NCBI GenBank assembly: GCA_015056795.1
Contig: SVFO01000014.1
Span: 1 to 64,000, forward strand
DNA length: 64,000 nucleotides
DNA from: Lachnospiraceae bacterium
Lineage (GTDB): Bacteria; Bacillota; Clostridia; Lachnospirales; Lachnospiraceae
Direction: 5' to 3'
In this document: positions 1-8,217 of the stretch, piece by piece
Numbering within the stretch: position 1 is the first letter of the stretch
Layout: every line of letters begins with the position of its first letter
Notes under the pieces: model-generated
Seen by the model: only the letters and a program-made list of their open reading frames with translations
Told to the model about the DNA's origin: nothing
The model's database searches: none
Translations under genes and position numbers: made by a program

Positions 1-135
1 ATTGTTGCATTCTCTGGTTGAGCAAACCCCATAATGCAACATAGGTGAAGTAAACAGGAAATATTGTTGCATTCTCTGGTTGAGCAAACCCCATAATGCA
101 ACAAAGGTGAAGTAAACAGGGAATATTGTTGCATT
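1..135. repeat. 62-bp tandem repeat, two full units and a partial third
   Basis: Units at 1-62 and 63-124 are nearly identical. A third copy starts at 125 with the same first 11 bases and then diverges. Each full unit holds a perfect inverted repeat, GTTGCATT and AATGCAAC (4-11 and 33-40 in the first unit), separated by 21 nt. The array meets the window edge, so its full size is unknown. No gene is visible from 1 to 780; apart from this array and the features below I see nothing in 136-327. Confidence 0.85.
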
Positions 136-327
136 TGAAGAGTTTGGCAGCTTGAGCTTGTTGTGGGAAGAAAGAAATTGGCAACTTCAAGTTTTCCGGG
201 CGAACATACAGTGGTTTATAACTGTTCGTTTTCGATAATCTGCATTCAGACAATGAAAATCTGTAATAAATTATTGCCTGATAGGAATTTTTATAAACGA
301 TGCAGTAACTTTGAGACAGCTGTAACT

Positions 328-672
328 GCCTAAAAAGGAAAATCGAGCTGTTAGGCAAGCAAGAAAGTCAGGAAATGCTTGCCTGAGAGGCAAAATGATA
401 GCTAGGCAAGAAAAAAAGAGAGAGGATGCTTGCTTGAGAAGCGAAAATGAATGGCAGGCAAGCGAAAAAGAGAGAGGATGCTTGCTTGAGAAGCGAAAAT
501 GAATGGCAGGCAAGCATGAGAGTAAATAAATGCTTGCCCAAGAGGCGGAAAGAGGAATCTGGGCAAGCGAAAAGGAAGAAAAATGCTTGCTCAAGAGGCT
601 AAAATAATTGATAGGCAAGCAAATGGGAAGAGGATGCTTGCCCAGGAAGCAAAAATGGAATCCGGGCAAGCA
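328..672. repeat. array of about seven related hairpins, 51-53 bp period
   Basis: The motif ATGCTTGC starts at 375, 426, 478, 530, 583 and 634, giving spacings of 51-53 bp. Each is followed 25-30 nt later by a complementary GGCAAGC. A related smaller hairpin, GCCTAA/TTAGGC, sits at 328-356. Stem bases vary in a compensated way: the 530 unit has GCTTGCCCA with TGGGCAAGC, and others have CCT with AGG. This suggests the folded structure, not only the sequence, is kept. The array lies in the spacer downstream of the minus-strand methyltransferase gene. Confidence 0.85.
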
Positions 673-676
673 TAAA

Positions 677-700
677 AGCCTCCGGCGATTGCCGAAGGCT
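677..700 (-). terminator. probable terminator of the methyltransferase transcript
   Basis: AGCCTCCGGC and GCCGAAGGCT form a 10-bp stem with one mismatch and a GATT loop. Read on the minus strand it is followed by a short T run (TTTTA). It lies about 80 bp after the stop of the minus-strand gene 781-2865. Confidence 0.55.
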
Positions 701-741
701 ATGGCTATGTGCATAAAATTATGCTATTCCTTTGAAATCAT

Positions 742-798
742 GCTATCTCTTTTTCATCACGCTATCTCTTTTTCATCACGCTATCTCTTTTCAATCAC
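742..798. repeat. 19-bp repeat, three copies, one being the 3' end of a gene
   Basis: Copies lie at 742-760, 761-779 and 780-798. The copy at 780-798 contains the last codons and stop of the minus-strand methyltransferase gene. The other two (differing at 1-2 bases) follow directly after the stop and each repeats the same TAG. A more degenerate fourth copy may precede 742. Confidence 0.8.
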
Positions 799-2865
799 TA
801 CAATGCAATTAGAATCCGGAAAAACCGGGACAGACAGCTCTACCTTGGGTGATAGATGCGTAACATACCCTGGCTCGAGGAAGGCGTCACAGCGAAGGAT
901 CTTCGCGCCGAGTTCCGTAAAGAACTCTCGGAACTCCTCAATGGTAAAATATCCAAATTGCTCCTGTACCTCATGGGCATAGCTCTGCTTTCCCCAGGTA
1001 TAGGTATATAAGAATTCCCGGGCGTAATTCGTGCAGGCGCGAACCTTGTTTTCCCCTTCCATGATCTCGATTTTCTTATCCTCTATATCCTTAAGTCCCT
1101 CAAAATCCCGCACAAAATTTTTGAAAAATTCCATGCCATCAGGATCCTTGAAGGTAATCTCTATCACAGAATCATCCACCTTGGATTTCACGCCGTCACG
1201 TATGATGATCCGCCCGCCCAGCTTTAAGGAGCCATAAGCATTTCGGAGCGCCGTCTTCACCGTTTCAATTTCGAATCTGCCATTTTCCGTCTCCGTATAG
1301 GAAAAGACCTCATGCAGAATGGAGGAAAAGAGAATCGCGTCAACCTTCTCTGGAAAAGCCTCCTCGGCAAAGTTGTGACGCCTTACCGTCCAATGATGCC
1401 CCTCTTCCTTCTTTTTCTTCTCCAATACCTGAAGTACATTATCCGAAATGTCCGTGCCAATAATCTGCTTCTCAGGATACCGTTCCTCCAGCAAATTAAG
1501 AAGCACGCCACCACCGCTTCCGACGTCAACCACCATCTGTCCCGTCACATAATCAATGATGGAATTCTTTGTGCTCTCCTCACTGTCATTCATGATGGAG
1601 AGATACTTGTCCTCATTGTTCAGGCGGTCAAAGGCATCCCGCCGAAACCCAAACATGTCATACAGGACCGTGATACTCTTTTCAAAGGTCAGAAGACCCG
1701 AGCGCTCCGCCTCCACGCAAAAATCAATCAGCTTTTCGCAGACCGGCGTAAACTGGAAATCCACAAGCATGGCCCTGCCAATGCGTTTTACCACCAACTC
1801 CACGTTCGAGGTCGAATTGTCTCGAACGTACTTTTCAACAATGCGCTCCTTATAGACATTCAGATGCTTTTTCCCTTGATAGTCGTAATAAAGCCCGTCG
1901 GCGAGAGGCTTAAACAATAGGTAGGTCACACCCTCCTCCATCTTCTCCAGCATCTTTCGAAGAAGCCAAATCACCTGATCGATTCCCAAATCCGCAAAGG
2001 CCGCCTGATAATACCATAGCTCATACTTCGGGAAAATCTGTGTTTCGAATAAAGTGGCAACTTCCTCAGAAGCCCCCTCCAAGCGCTCGTCCAAGCGTTT
2101 CATTCGTTCCCTTGTTGAAAATTCGGTAAGCTCCCTAACCAAGCTCGCGCGAATCATGGCCATCGCCTCATCCTTTACCTGCTCCCAAAGCTCGATCCTG
2201 ACTCCCCCAATAATGCAATGATTCAAAACGGAAAGCACTCGGTACGCCGATTCCGTCCCCAGCAGGTTTGCGACTTCGACAAGTGGTGCGTTTGCTTTCA
2301 CCAAAACTTCCCCGCGAAGCGCCTGCCCGATCAAACCATGCGTCCGGATGAGCAAAGCAACCAATTGCCTTTTTTCCTCCGAATGAAGGATCTCACGTTC
2401 CATAACATTTTTGACGGGATCTTGCCCCCAGATTCCATCTGTTTCCATATTGTCAGGTTTCAAATCATCCTGCGAATTTTCTTCCTCCGTCGCAAGCTTC
2501 TCACAATATTCAAGAAAGATCTCTGCCGACGCCAGGTTATGGACGTCCAAGGCATAGCCTTTCTTTCTCCATGCCTCGCGCTCCTTAGTGCTTCCCCCCT
2601 TCGACACTTCACTCCACTCCAAAACGGTCTTTACGATTTCATACTCTTCTACGGAAAGCTTTCCAGCCTTCCCGTCCATAGAAAGGATCGCAAGCGTCCG
2701 AAACACATAAGAAAGCGTCTCGCGACCACTCACCTGTTCAACCGCCTCCACGCGCTCCATGTTCACGGCGTAATTTTCTGTATAGTATAAGTACGAAAGC
2801 CAAGGCTTCGACTCCAAGAGCTCCGCGCCAAAACTGATTCCACTCTCTAAAGTAATCTTCATCAT
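781..2865 (-). CDS. class I SAM-dependent methyltransferase with long unknown N-terminal region
   Basis: 694 residues. The C-terminal third holds a Rossmann methyltransferase fold: motif I VVDVGSGGGVLLNLL near residue 445, motif II-like IIGTDIS, then an ILFSSILHEV segment and a LKLGGRIIIRDG strand. The first ~430 residues are mostly charged and helical and match nothing I recognise; they may bind the substrate. The substrate is unknown. Two ATGs are adjacent (2865 and 2862); the GAGGTG site is better spaced for 2862. The gene lies 37 bp after the Nudix gene on the same strand, so the two are probably co-transcribed. Methyltransferase fold is confident; target is not. Confidence 0.8.
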   Translation of the reverse strand: MMKITLESGISFGAELLESKPWLSYLYYTENYAVNMERVEAVEQVSGRETLSYVFRTLAILSMDGKAGKLSVEEYEIVKTVLEWSEVSKGGSTKEREAWRKKGYALDVHNLASAEIFLEYCEKLATEEENSQDDLKPDNMETDGIWGQDPVKNVMEREILHSEEKRQLVALLIRTHGLIGQALRGEVLVKANAPLVEVANLLGTESAYRVLSVLNHCIIGGVRIELWEQVKDEAMAMIRASLVRELTEFSTRERMKRLDERLEGASEEVATLFETQIFPKYELWYYQAAFADLGIDQVIWLLRKMLEKMEEGVTYLLFKPLADGLYYDYQGKKHLNVYKERIVEKYVRDNSTSNVELVVKRIGRAMLVDFQFTPVCEKLIDFCVEAERSGLLTFEKSITVLYDMFGFRRDAFDRLNNEDKYLSIMNDSEESTKNSIIDYVTGQMVVDVGSGGGVLLNLLEERYPEKQIIGTDISDNVLQVLEKKKKEEGHHWTVRRHNFAEEAFPEKVDAILFSSILHEVFSYTETENGRFEIETVKTALRNAYGSLKLGGRIIIRDGVKSKVDDSVIEITFKDPDGMEFFKNFVRDFEGLKDIEDKKIEIMEGENKVRACTNYAREFLYTYTWGKQSYAHEVQEQFGYFTIEEFREFFTELGAKILRCDAFLEPGYVTHLSPKVELSVPVFPDSNCIVVIEKR

Positions 2866-2902
2866 GCACCTCGTAACACAAGTTTTCTATGGAGTAGGTT
2901 AA

Positions 2903-3829
2903 CTAAGAATAGAACTTTTCGGAATTTCTTCTGTAAAGCTTTGCCGGTCTGTGTCCAACACCTGCGATTTCCTCATCTGTCTCCACCACGAGCGGCGCCA
3001 TCTTTCTGCGGAAATTTGCCGTAAGCAGCTCTCGCCCCAGCACCAGTTCAAATGCTCTCTGCAAGCGATTGAGCGTAAACTTCTCCGGCATCAGGTCAAA
3101 GACAATGCGCCCGGTATTCTCCGCCTCACTGCGCAGATATAAAAAGGCGTTCAAAATAATTTTTGCGTGATCAAACGCAAGGCCGCCCGCATCTAAAATC
3201 TCATATTCCAAATACCCATGCAGCTTTGAAAACCTCTTCTTCTCCAGAACGCAAACCTTAAGTTCTAAGTCACGCTCCCTCTGATAGAGCCGCAGATCAT
3301 GCCGAATCTCAAGTATGGCATTTGCTCCGTCATCACTTCGAGAAACCTCTTTGCTCGTCACGTCCACGCGAAACCAAGCTGCTTCCCATGCATCCGTCCC
3401 CGCATGTATGCGATACTTTCCGCCATCGATCAAAGCAAGATAACCATGCGAAATGATCCACCCGCGCGGGTCTCTCTCTGGTTGACTATACACGCCAAAG
3501 GGGCGCAGGTATGCATCCACAACGCCTGTCTCCTCGCGCAGTTCACGAAGCGCCGTCTCGTCGCAGCTCTCACCCTTTACGGAAAAGCCTCCCGGAAGCG
3601 CCCAGCAATTCTGGAAGGGATGCGTCGCTCGCTTCACCAAAAGGATTTGCAATTCCCTTACGGGATCCTTTCGATAATTCGCCTTCTCCTTTCCGAATGC
3701 CCCCTCCAGGGTCTCGTCCATCACTGCAAACACCGCCATGTCCGCCGTCACGGAAGGCCTGTCAAAATTCGCTATGTCATAGGTCTTCAAATACTCTTTT
3801 TCTTCTTTTGTCAAAGTATACTTTGCCAT
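2903..3829 (-). CDS. Nudix hydrolase with C-terminal winged helix (NrtR-like)
   Basis: 308 residues. The Nudix domain covers roughly residues 30-150 and has a complete Nudix box at residues 81-103 (GFSVKGE...RELREETG), so catalysis is plausible. The C-terminal ~120 residues (FDHAKIILNAFLYL, then FTLNRLQRAFELVLG, NFRRKMAPLV and RPAKLYRRN) match the winged-helix part of NrtR-type proteins. NrtR proteins repress NAD or sugar genes and sense ADP-ribose derivatives, usually through a degenerate Nudix box; here the box is intact. The neighbouring methyltransferase gene follows 37 bp downstream. Whether it is regulator, enzyme or both cannot be told. Confidence 0.85.
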   Translation of the reverse strand: MAKYTLTKEEKEYLKTYDIANFDRPSVTADMAVFAVMDETLEGAFGKEKANYRKDPVRELQILLVKRATHPFQNCWALPGGFSVKGESCDETALRELREETGVVDAYLRPFGVYSQPERDPRGWIISHGYLALIDGGKYRIHAGTDAWEAAWFRVDVTSKEVSRSDDGANAILEIRHDLRLYQRERDLELKVCVLEKKRFSKLHGYLEYEILDAGGLAFDHAKIILNAFLYLRSEAENTGRIVFDLMPEKFTLNRLQRAFELVLGRELLTANFRRKMAPLVVETDEEIAGVGHRPAKLYRRNSEKFYS

Positions 3830-3972
3830 ACCCTAACCATCCTGTCTCTTCGGCCAAACCAACCAATGCCATTTTTTCTAAAGGAATATTCCAAAAAGCT
3901 ACTGCAGCTTTTCACCGTCAATTCCTTTTCTATATAAGTTACTATCGTTATGATAATATGTCAAGGAGTTTC

Positions 3973-4004
3973 AAAAAAACCGCGGACGTTCATCCACGGT
4001 TTTA
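3973..4004 (-). terminator. terminator after the Dabb gene
   Basis: AACCGCGGA (3978-3986) pairs with TCCACGGTT (3993-4001) with one G-U pair and a 6-nt loop. On the minus strand it is followed by a run of seven T. It lies just after the stop of 4011-4313. Confidence 0.85.
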
Positions 4005-4010
4005 TCAATC

Positions 4011-4313
4011 TTACGCCTCGCAGTCCATTACAACTCTGCTGGATACGAACGGACGAACCTTTGTCGTTGCAACCTCAACATGGTCAGGATGTACGGCATA
4101 TCCATTCAGTGCAGCCTCATTCTCAAACTTCGAATCCAGCATCAAGTCGCAGTTTGCCGTCCTCAGAGGCTCCGTATAGACCTTGATCTCCAAAAGTCCG
4201 GGAATCTTCCCCTGCAGGTCTTCCAGCCCCTTCTTAATCCCTTGCTTGATTTGCGCCTTTTGCGCCTCATCATATTCCTCTTTCAGCTGCCACAAAATTA
4301 CGTGCTTTACCAT
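4011..4313 (-). CDS. Dabb-family (stress-responsive alpha/beta barrel) protein
   Basis: About 100 residues when started at MVKHVILWQL. The track start is nine codons upstream, but AGGAGGG sits 9 nt before ATG 4313, so the shorter form is preferred. The sequence has the Dabb pattern: N-terminal VKHVILWQLK, a helical stretch, GLLEIKVYTEP, CDLMLDSKFENEAALNGYAVHPDHVEV. Such proteins form dimeric ferredoxin-like barrels; most have unknown substrates. It is probably monocistronic because a strong terminator follows. Confidence 0.88.
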   Translation of the reverse strand: MVKHVILWQLKEEYDEAQKAQIKQGIKKGLEDLQGKIPGLLEIKVYTEPLRTANCDLMLDSKFENEAALNGYAVHPDHVEVATTKVRPFVSSRVVMDCEA

Positions 4314-4396
4314 GTTTCCATGCCCTCCTAAACGTGTCATTTTTCTTTCCTATGGATTTTTATAATGGATTTACCGATCCTTTCCATGCTTCATGC

Positions 4397-4894
4397 TCAT
4401 GCCTCTTCAGTGGCATCATGGAATGCGACGTCTGCCAGCTTCAGGTTCGCCGTCCTGATCAGGTCCTGCGGTGACAACTCCACCTGCATCCCCACTTTTC
4501 CGGCACTCACATAAATATGTTGAAATGTTGCTGCCGTCTCATGAATAAAGGCAGGAAATTGCTTCTTCATGCCAATCGGAGAACAGCCTCCGTGCACATA
4601 ACCCGTGAGCGGCAAAAGCTCCTTTTGTTTGATCATGGCGATGGACTTTTCGCCTGCCGCCTTTGCCGCCTTTTTCAGATCAAGTCCTGCATTCACGGGA
4701 ACAACAAATACAAAATACTGACCCGACTTTCCCTGCGTCACCAAGGTCTTAAACACGCACGCCGCATCCTCGCCAAGGATCCCGGCAATCTCCTCTCCCG
4801 TCAGGGTGGCATCCGGCTCATAAGCATGGCTCTCATAAGCGATCTTCTTTCCGTCTAGCACGCGAAGTACGTTTGTCTTTTCTTCTTTTTTCAT
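4397..4894 (-). CDS. ybaK: Cys-tRNA(Pro)/Cys-tRNA deacylase, YbaK/EbsC family
   Basis: 165 residues, the normal size for YbaK. It hydrolyses Cys-tRNA(Pro) mischarged by prolyl-tRNA synthetase. Visible family features are the N-terminal TNVLRVLDGKKIAYESHAY, the VFKTLVTQG segment with the conserved lysine, the GYVHGGCSPIGMKKQFPAFI block and the final SAGKVGMQVELSPQDLI. Its start codon overlaps the stop of the upstream small gene (ATGA), so translation is probably coupled. Confidence 0.93.
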   Translation of the reverse strand: MKKEEKTNVLRVLDGKKIAYESHAYEPDATLTGEEIAGILGEDAACVFKTLVTQGKSGQYFVFVVPVNAGLDLKKAAKAAGEKSIAMIKQKELLPLTGYVHGGCSPIGMKKQFPAFIHETAATFQHIYVSAGKVGMQVELSPQDLIRTANLKLADVAFHDATEEA

Positions 4895-5208
4895 GATCCG
4901 TCTTCCTTTCCCAAGAGGCCTCTTCGCCTCATGGCATAATATCTGGCGCTGGCCTCCTGACTTTCCTTCCGCTCACGCCAGTCATCGATCTCGCTCTTTA
5001 TGGCCAGCATTTCATCTACGACGATCTCTGGCTTTTTCGGTTTTTCGTACCATAAATAGGCGGTCATCCTCTCCATGGCCTTGGGACTTCCAAGGTTCTT
5101 TGCAAGCTCATTTCCAAGGCTCTCCGGAAATCCCAGGGCCGTCACCGCATCGACCAGCGCCTCCCTGGCTCCCCTCCACTCCCTTTGTTCCTCCGTCACC
5201 ACGCCCAC
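4891..5208 (-). CDS. small conserved-looking protein of unknown function
   Basis: 105 residues, charged, predicted helical, with no membrane segment or known motif. The sequence includes GSPKAMERMTAYLWYEKPKKPEIVVDEMLAIK... and ends in a basic tail. The reading frame overlaps the ybaK start by 4 nt on the same strand, which supports it being real. The annotated start is GTG without a clean ribosome binding site, and a second GTG lies three codons in, so the exact N-terminus is uncertain. Confidence 0.65.
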   Translation of the reverse strand: MGVVTEEQREWRGAREALVDAVTALGFPESLGNELAKNLGSPKAMERMTAYLWYEKPKKPEIVVDEMLAIKSEIDDWRERKESQEASARYYAMRRRGLLGKEDGS

Positions 5209-5264
5209 CTCTCTTTACGTTACCTCCGGCACAAGGCATCCTCCCAATTTCCCTCGACTTGCTC

Positions 5265-5460
5265 GGGATCGCTAGCATCGCTTGCGACTGCGTGCCCTTC
5301 GGCACGTCCCTCTCTTCGTTCGGGATCGCAAGCATAGCTTGCAACTGCGTGCCCTTCGGCACGTCCCTCTCTTCGTTCGGGATCGCAAGCATAGCTTGCG
5401 ACTGCGTGCCCTTCGGCACGTCCCTCTCTTCGTTCGGGATCGCAAGCATAGCTTGCGACT
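5265..5460. repeat. 57-bp tandem repeat with two hairpins per unit
   Basis: GGGATCGC starts recur at 5265, 5322, 5379 and 5436, exactly 57 bp apart; the units are almost identical and the last is partial. Each unit holds two inverted repeats: CGCAAGC...GCTTGCG and GTGCCCTTCGGCAC. Because 57 is a multiple of three, several open frames run through the array; they are shadows and not genes. The rest of 5210-5600 holds only the promoter and palindrome listed next. Confidence 0.9.
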
Positions 5461-5507
5461 ATTATCCCACGTTTTGGGGCGTAGGACAAGAAATTTTAAA
5501 ACACATA

Positions 5508-5536
5508 TTGACAAGTTGTATTCCATATGTTACTAA
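5508..5536 (+). promoter_or_regulatory. promoter of the ABC transporter operon
   Basis: TTGACA at 5508-5513, a 17-bp spacer, then TACTAA at 5531-5536 preceded by an extended -10 TG. It faces the ABC ATPase gene starting at 5601. Confidence 0.6.
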
Positions 5537-5558
5537 TGTATATATCGTATATATACAT
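5536..5558. promoter_or_regulatory. 23-bp AT-rich palindrome, probable GntR operator
   Basis: ATGTATATA and TATATACAT are perfect inverted arms around a short centre. The site starts at the -10 element of the 5508 promoter, where a bound repressor would block transcription. YtrA-type GntR proteins, such as the one encoded at 9245-9625 in the same module, bind palindromes of this general type. Binding by that protein is inferred. Confidence 0.6.
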
Positions 5559-5600
5559 TTGATTCATTTTTCGTAAGAAATTCTTTTGGGAGGCTGTGCA

Positions 5601-6482
5601 ATGGAATATGAAAATGCCATAGAGATCAAGGATCTCACCAAGCGTTATGACGGTTTTACCCTGAATCACGTTTCCTTTAATGTCCCCCGGGGCAGCATTA
5701 TGGGCTTTATCGGTCAAAACGGTGCCGGAAAGACCACTACCATCAACTCCATCCTGAACATTATTAAAAAGGACGAGGGCGAGATCAGGATCTTTGGTCT
5801 GGATCACGAGGCCCACGAAATCGAGGTGAAGGAACAGATGGCGGCGGTTTTTGACGAGCTTCCCTTTGCGGAGGATTTGAATGCCAAAACACTGTCAAGC
5901 GTACTTTCGGGGATCTACAAAAACTGGGACGCGCAGCTCTTTCAGCGCTATCTGGACCGTTTCCAGCTTCCAGGCAGAAAGAAATTCAGTAAATTCTCCA
6001 AGGGCATGAAGATGAAGCTGCAGCTGGCTTCCGCCCTCTCCCATGGCGCCAAGCTCCTTGTCATGGACGAGGCCACTACGGGCCTTGATCCCGTGGTGCG
6101 AAACGAATTTCTGGATCTCTTTCTGGAATTCATCCAGGAGGAGGACCACAGCATCCTCATGTCCTCTCACATTACCACGGATCTGGAAAAAGTAGCAGAC
6201 TACGTGACCTTTATCGACCGTGGCAGGATTCTTCTTACCGGCATGAAGGATGAGATTTTGGACCGGCACGGCGTCCTGAAATGCACTAAGGCAGATTATG
6301 AACAGATTGATCCCAAAGATTACGTCTCCGCAAGGCTGACGGACTTTGGTGCAGAGCTCATGGTAGATGACCGCGCAAGGGCTGCGAAGAAATATGGCGG
6401 GCTTGTCCTGGACAAGACCACCCTGGAAGAGATCATGCTTTTCTACGTAAGCGCCAAGGGAGCATCCAAAGTCTTTTCGTGA
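5601..6482 (+). CDS. ABC transporter ATP-binding protein (YtrB-like)
   Basis: 293 residues from ATG 5601; the track start five codons earlier is TTG and is replaced because GGGAGG lies 7-10 nt before this ATG. Walker A is GQNGAGKTT, the signature is SKGMKMK, Walker B is LLVMDEATTGLDP and the H-loop is SSHITT. The C-terminal ~80 residues form the small domain usual in single-subunit drug/bacitracin-type ATPases. It powers the two permeases encoded next. The adjacent GntR of the YtrA type suggests a role in the response to cell-envelope stress or antimicrobial peptides, which is inferred from family context. Confidence 0.9.
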   Translation: MEYENAIEIKDLTKRYDGFTLNHVSFNVPRGSIMGFIGQNGAGKTTTINSILNIIKKDEGEIRIFGLDHEAHEIEVKEQMAAVFDELPFAEDLNAKTLSSVLSGIYKNWDAQLFQRYLDRFQLPGRKKFSKFSKGMKMKLQLASALSHGAKLLVMDEATTGLDPVVRNEFLDLFLEFIQEEDHSILMSSHITTDLEKVADYVTFIDRGRILLTGMKDEILDRHGVLKCTKADYEQIDPKDYVSARLTDFGAELMVDDRARAAKKYGGLVLDKTTLEEIMLFYVSAKGASKVFS

Positions 6483-6577
6483 GGCCCGCTTTACTTTTAA
6501 GACTTTTTTAACTGCCCTGCAAAAAGCGAAATGTTTACGTGCCATCCAATTTATGATCAAACACGGAGGTATCTATC

Positions 6578-7429
6578 GTGAAAGGACATATTTTCAGGGA
6601 ACTCTATCTGGCAAGAAAGAACCTTCTGTCTTGCTCGGCCATATTCCTTTTGTTTTACGGCATATCCTGCCTGACGGGGCTGAGTCTTCGCTTTGGGAAC
6701 ATAGCAAAATACGCCTCTCCCGAGATACGGGATACGTTACGCGCCATGCTTCCCGGATGCCTTTTGGCCTGCGTTGCCATCCTGATCGTCACGGCGGGGG
6801 AAGCCACGTTTCAGGTATGCACAAAGGATCTGGAAACGCCCTGGCTTCGCTATGCCATTGCTTCTCCCATGGGGATCCGCAGGTACATCGGCGCAAAGTA
6901 TCTGTCTTATCTCCTTCTGACGGGGGCCGCGCTCCTTATCAGCGCCCTTTCCCACCTGGCCTGCCTGGCACTTTGGGGCTTTTCCGTTTCCACGCGTTTT
7001 CTGCTCTTTTATCTGTTCCTAAGCTGTTTCTCCCTGTTATTTATGGCGGTCCTGCTGCCACTGATTTTTTTGTTTCAAAACGGGATCGTCATTAACTTGC
7101 TGGCAGCCGTCCCTCTATTTGGCGGTGTCATCCTGTTTTGCATTTACGCGATAAAAATAGGCTCCAAAAATGATATCCCTGATTTTATCAGCTATCTGAA
7201 CGTGGTCTGGTATCCGCTGTTTGCAAGGCTATCGGGAGGCTTATCAAAGCCCGCCGTTTGGATTCTGCTTTGCACTCTGATCACTGCCCTTTTTACCGGA
7301 AGTTACTTCCTGTCCGTTAAAATCCTGGACAAATTGCGCGTGAAAAAGGGCGGATTTCCTAAAGCAAAGCTTTCCGATACTTCGAAAAACGATGTGATGA
7401 AAGATCCCCGAAAGGAGGCTGCAAAATGA
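6578..7429 (+). CDS. ABC-2 type permease subunit
   Basis: 283 residues, starting at GTG 6578 with GGAGG 8 nt upstream. About six hydrophobic segments are visible (for example LLSCSAIFLLFYGISCLTGL, ACVAILIVTAG, LLLTGAALLISAL, LLAAVPLFGGVILFCIY). No nucleotide-binding motif. The stop overlaps the start of the next permease (ATGA), so the two are made together and are probably the heteromeric membrane part of the transporter powered by 5601-6482. Confidence 0.82.
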   Translation: MKGHIFRELYLARKNLLSCSAIFLLFYGISCLTGLSLRFGNIAKYASPEIRDTLRAMLPGCLLACVAILIVTAGEATFQVCTKDLETPWLRYAIASPMGIRRYIGAKYLSYLLLTGAALLISALSHLACLALWGFSVSTRFLLFYLFLSCFSLLFMAVLLPLIFLFQNGIVINLLAAVPLFGGVILFCIYAIKIGSKNDIPDFISYLNVVWYPLFARLSGGLSKPAVWILLCTLITALFTGSYFLSVKILDKLRVKKGGFPKAKLSDTSKNDVMKDPRKEAAK

Positions 7430-8217
7430 TCGGAATTCTTCGTAAGGATTTTTATCTGGTGCGCACGCAGCTTTGGATTTCCCTGGGAACCGTCTTTTTA
7501 TTTACAGTGGGCATGACACTTAGCATTAAGATTAGCGTGACGTTTCCCTCCGATTTTCAGATCCTTGGTGATTCCATCGCCCCCTCGCAGAATTGGTTTG
7601 CAAATTTTTGCACGGCTTTGGTCGCATTTATGGTCTTTCTTGGTTGCGAGGCCTTAAAAGGAAATTTACTTCTGGCTGACCAAAACAGAAAGAGCAGGCA
7701 TTACCTCATGGCAACGCCGCTTAGCATCAAAGGATGCGTAGCCGCAAAATATTATGAATGCGCCATTGTCTCCCTCTTTGGCTTCCTATATCTGACGATA
7801 TTTGAACTCGTCACCGTGGCACTGACGGGACAGGTTTCGAACCATAGCCTTTTGTTTATATGCCTGGTTTTCCTCGGCCTGTTCCTCAGCGCCCTGGCAA
7901 CCCCCTTTTACGTGCTGCTGGGAAGAAACGGAATGCACGTAAAGACCGCGCTCATCCTACTGCTTTTATTCCTGGTTTTTCTCTACGGACTATTTGGCGA
8001 TATTTCGCCCTTTCTGGGAAAGGAAACCTTTGCGGACAGAATGCAGAAGGCAGTTCTTTCCTCGGACAACGAAGCCTTCCTTTCCTGGATCCTCGGAGTG
8101 GATTACCCAAAGCTTTTGCTCCTTACGCTGGCGCCGCACCTGATCCTTTTGCTTTATTACGTCTCCTATCGCATAACCTGCATGCTTTACAGAAGGGGGG
8201 TGGAACTTGGTGAGTAA
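7426..8217 (+). CDS. ABC-2 type permease subunit
   Basis: 263 residues with about six membrane segments, including LWISLGTVFLFTVGMTL, FCTALVAFMVFLGCEAL and ALILLLLFLVFLYGLF. It begins MIGILRKDFYLVRTQLW, the usual cytoplasmic lead of ABC-2 permeases. It overlaps the previous permease by 4 nt and the next gene by a few nt, consistent with tight translational coupling. Exported substrate unknown. Confidence 0.82.
   Translation: MIGILRKDFYLVRTQLWISLGTVFLFTVGMTLSIKISVTFPSDFQILGDSIAPSQNWFANFCTALVAFMVFLGCEALKGNLLLADQNRKSRHYLMATPLSIKGCVAAKYYECAIVSLFGFLYLTIFELVTVALTGQVSNHSLLFICLVFLGLFLSALATPFYVLLGRNGMHVKTALILLLLFLVFLYGLFGDISPFLGKETFADRMQKAVLSSDNEAFLSWILGVDYPKLLLLTLAPHLILLLYYVSYRITCMLYRRGVELGE

Noticed and set aside
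328-672. CRISPR array
   Set aside because: The intervals between conserved words are themselves related hairpin arms, spacing varies and no cas gene is nearby.
271-714. 147-residue minus-strand ORF over the hairpin array
   Set aside because: It is a translation of the noncoding hairpin repeats, the unit length is not a steady multiple of three and there is no ribosome binding site.
4893-5576. Several long ORFs through the 57-bp repeat on both strands
   Set aside because: The repeat length is divisible by three, so open frames persist in many frames; none has a start site or protein-like composition.
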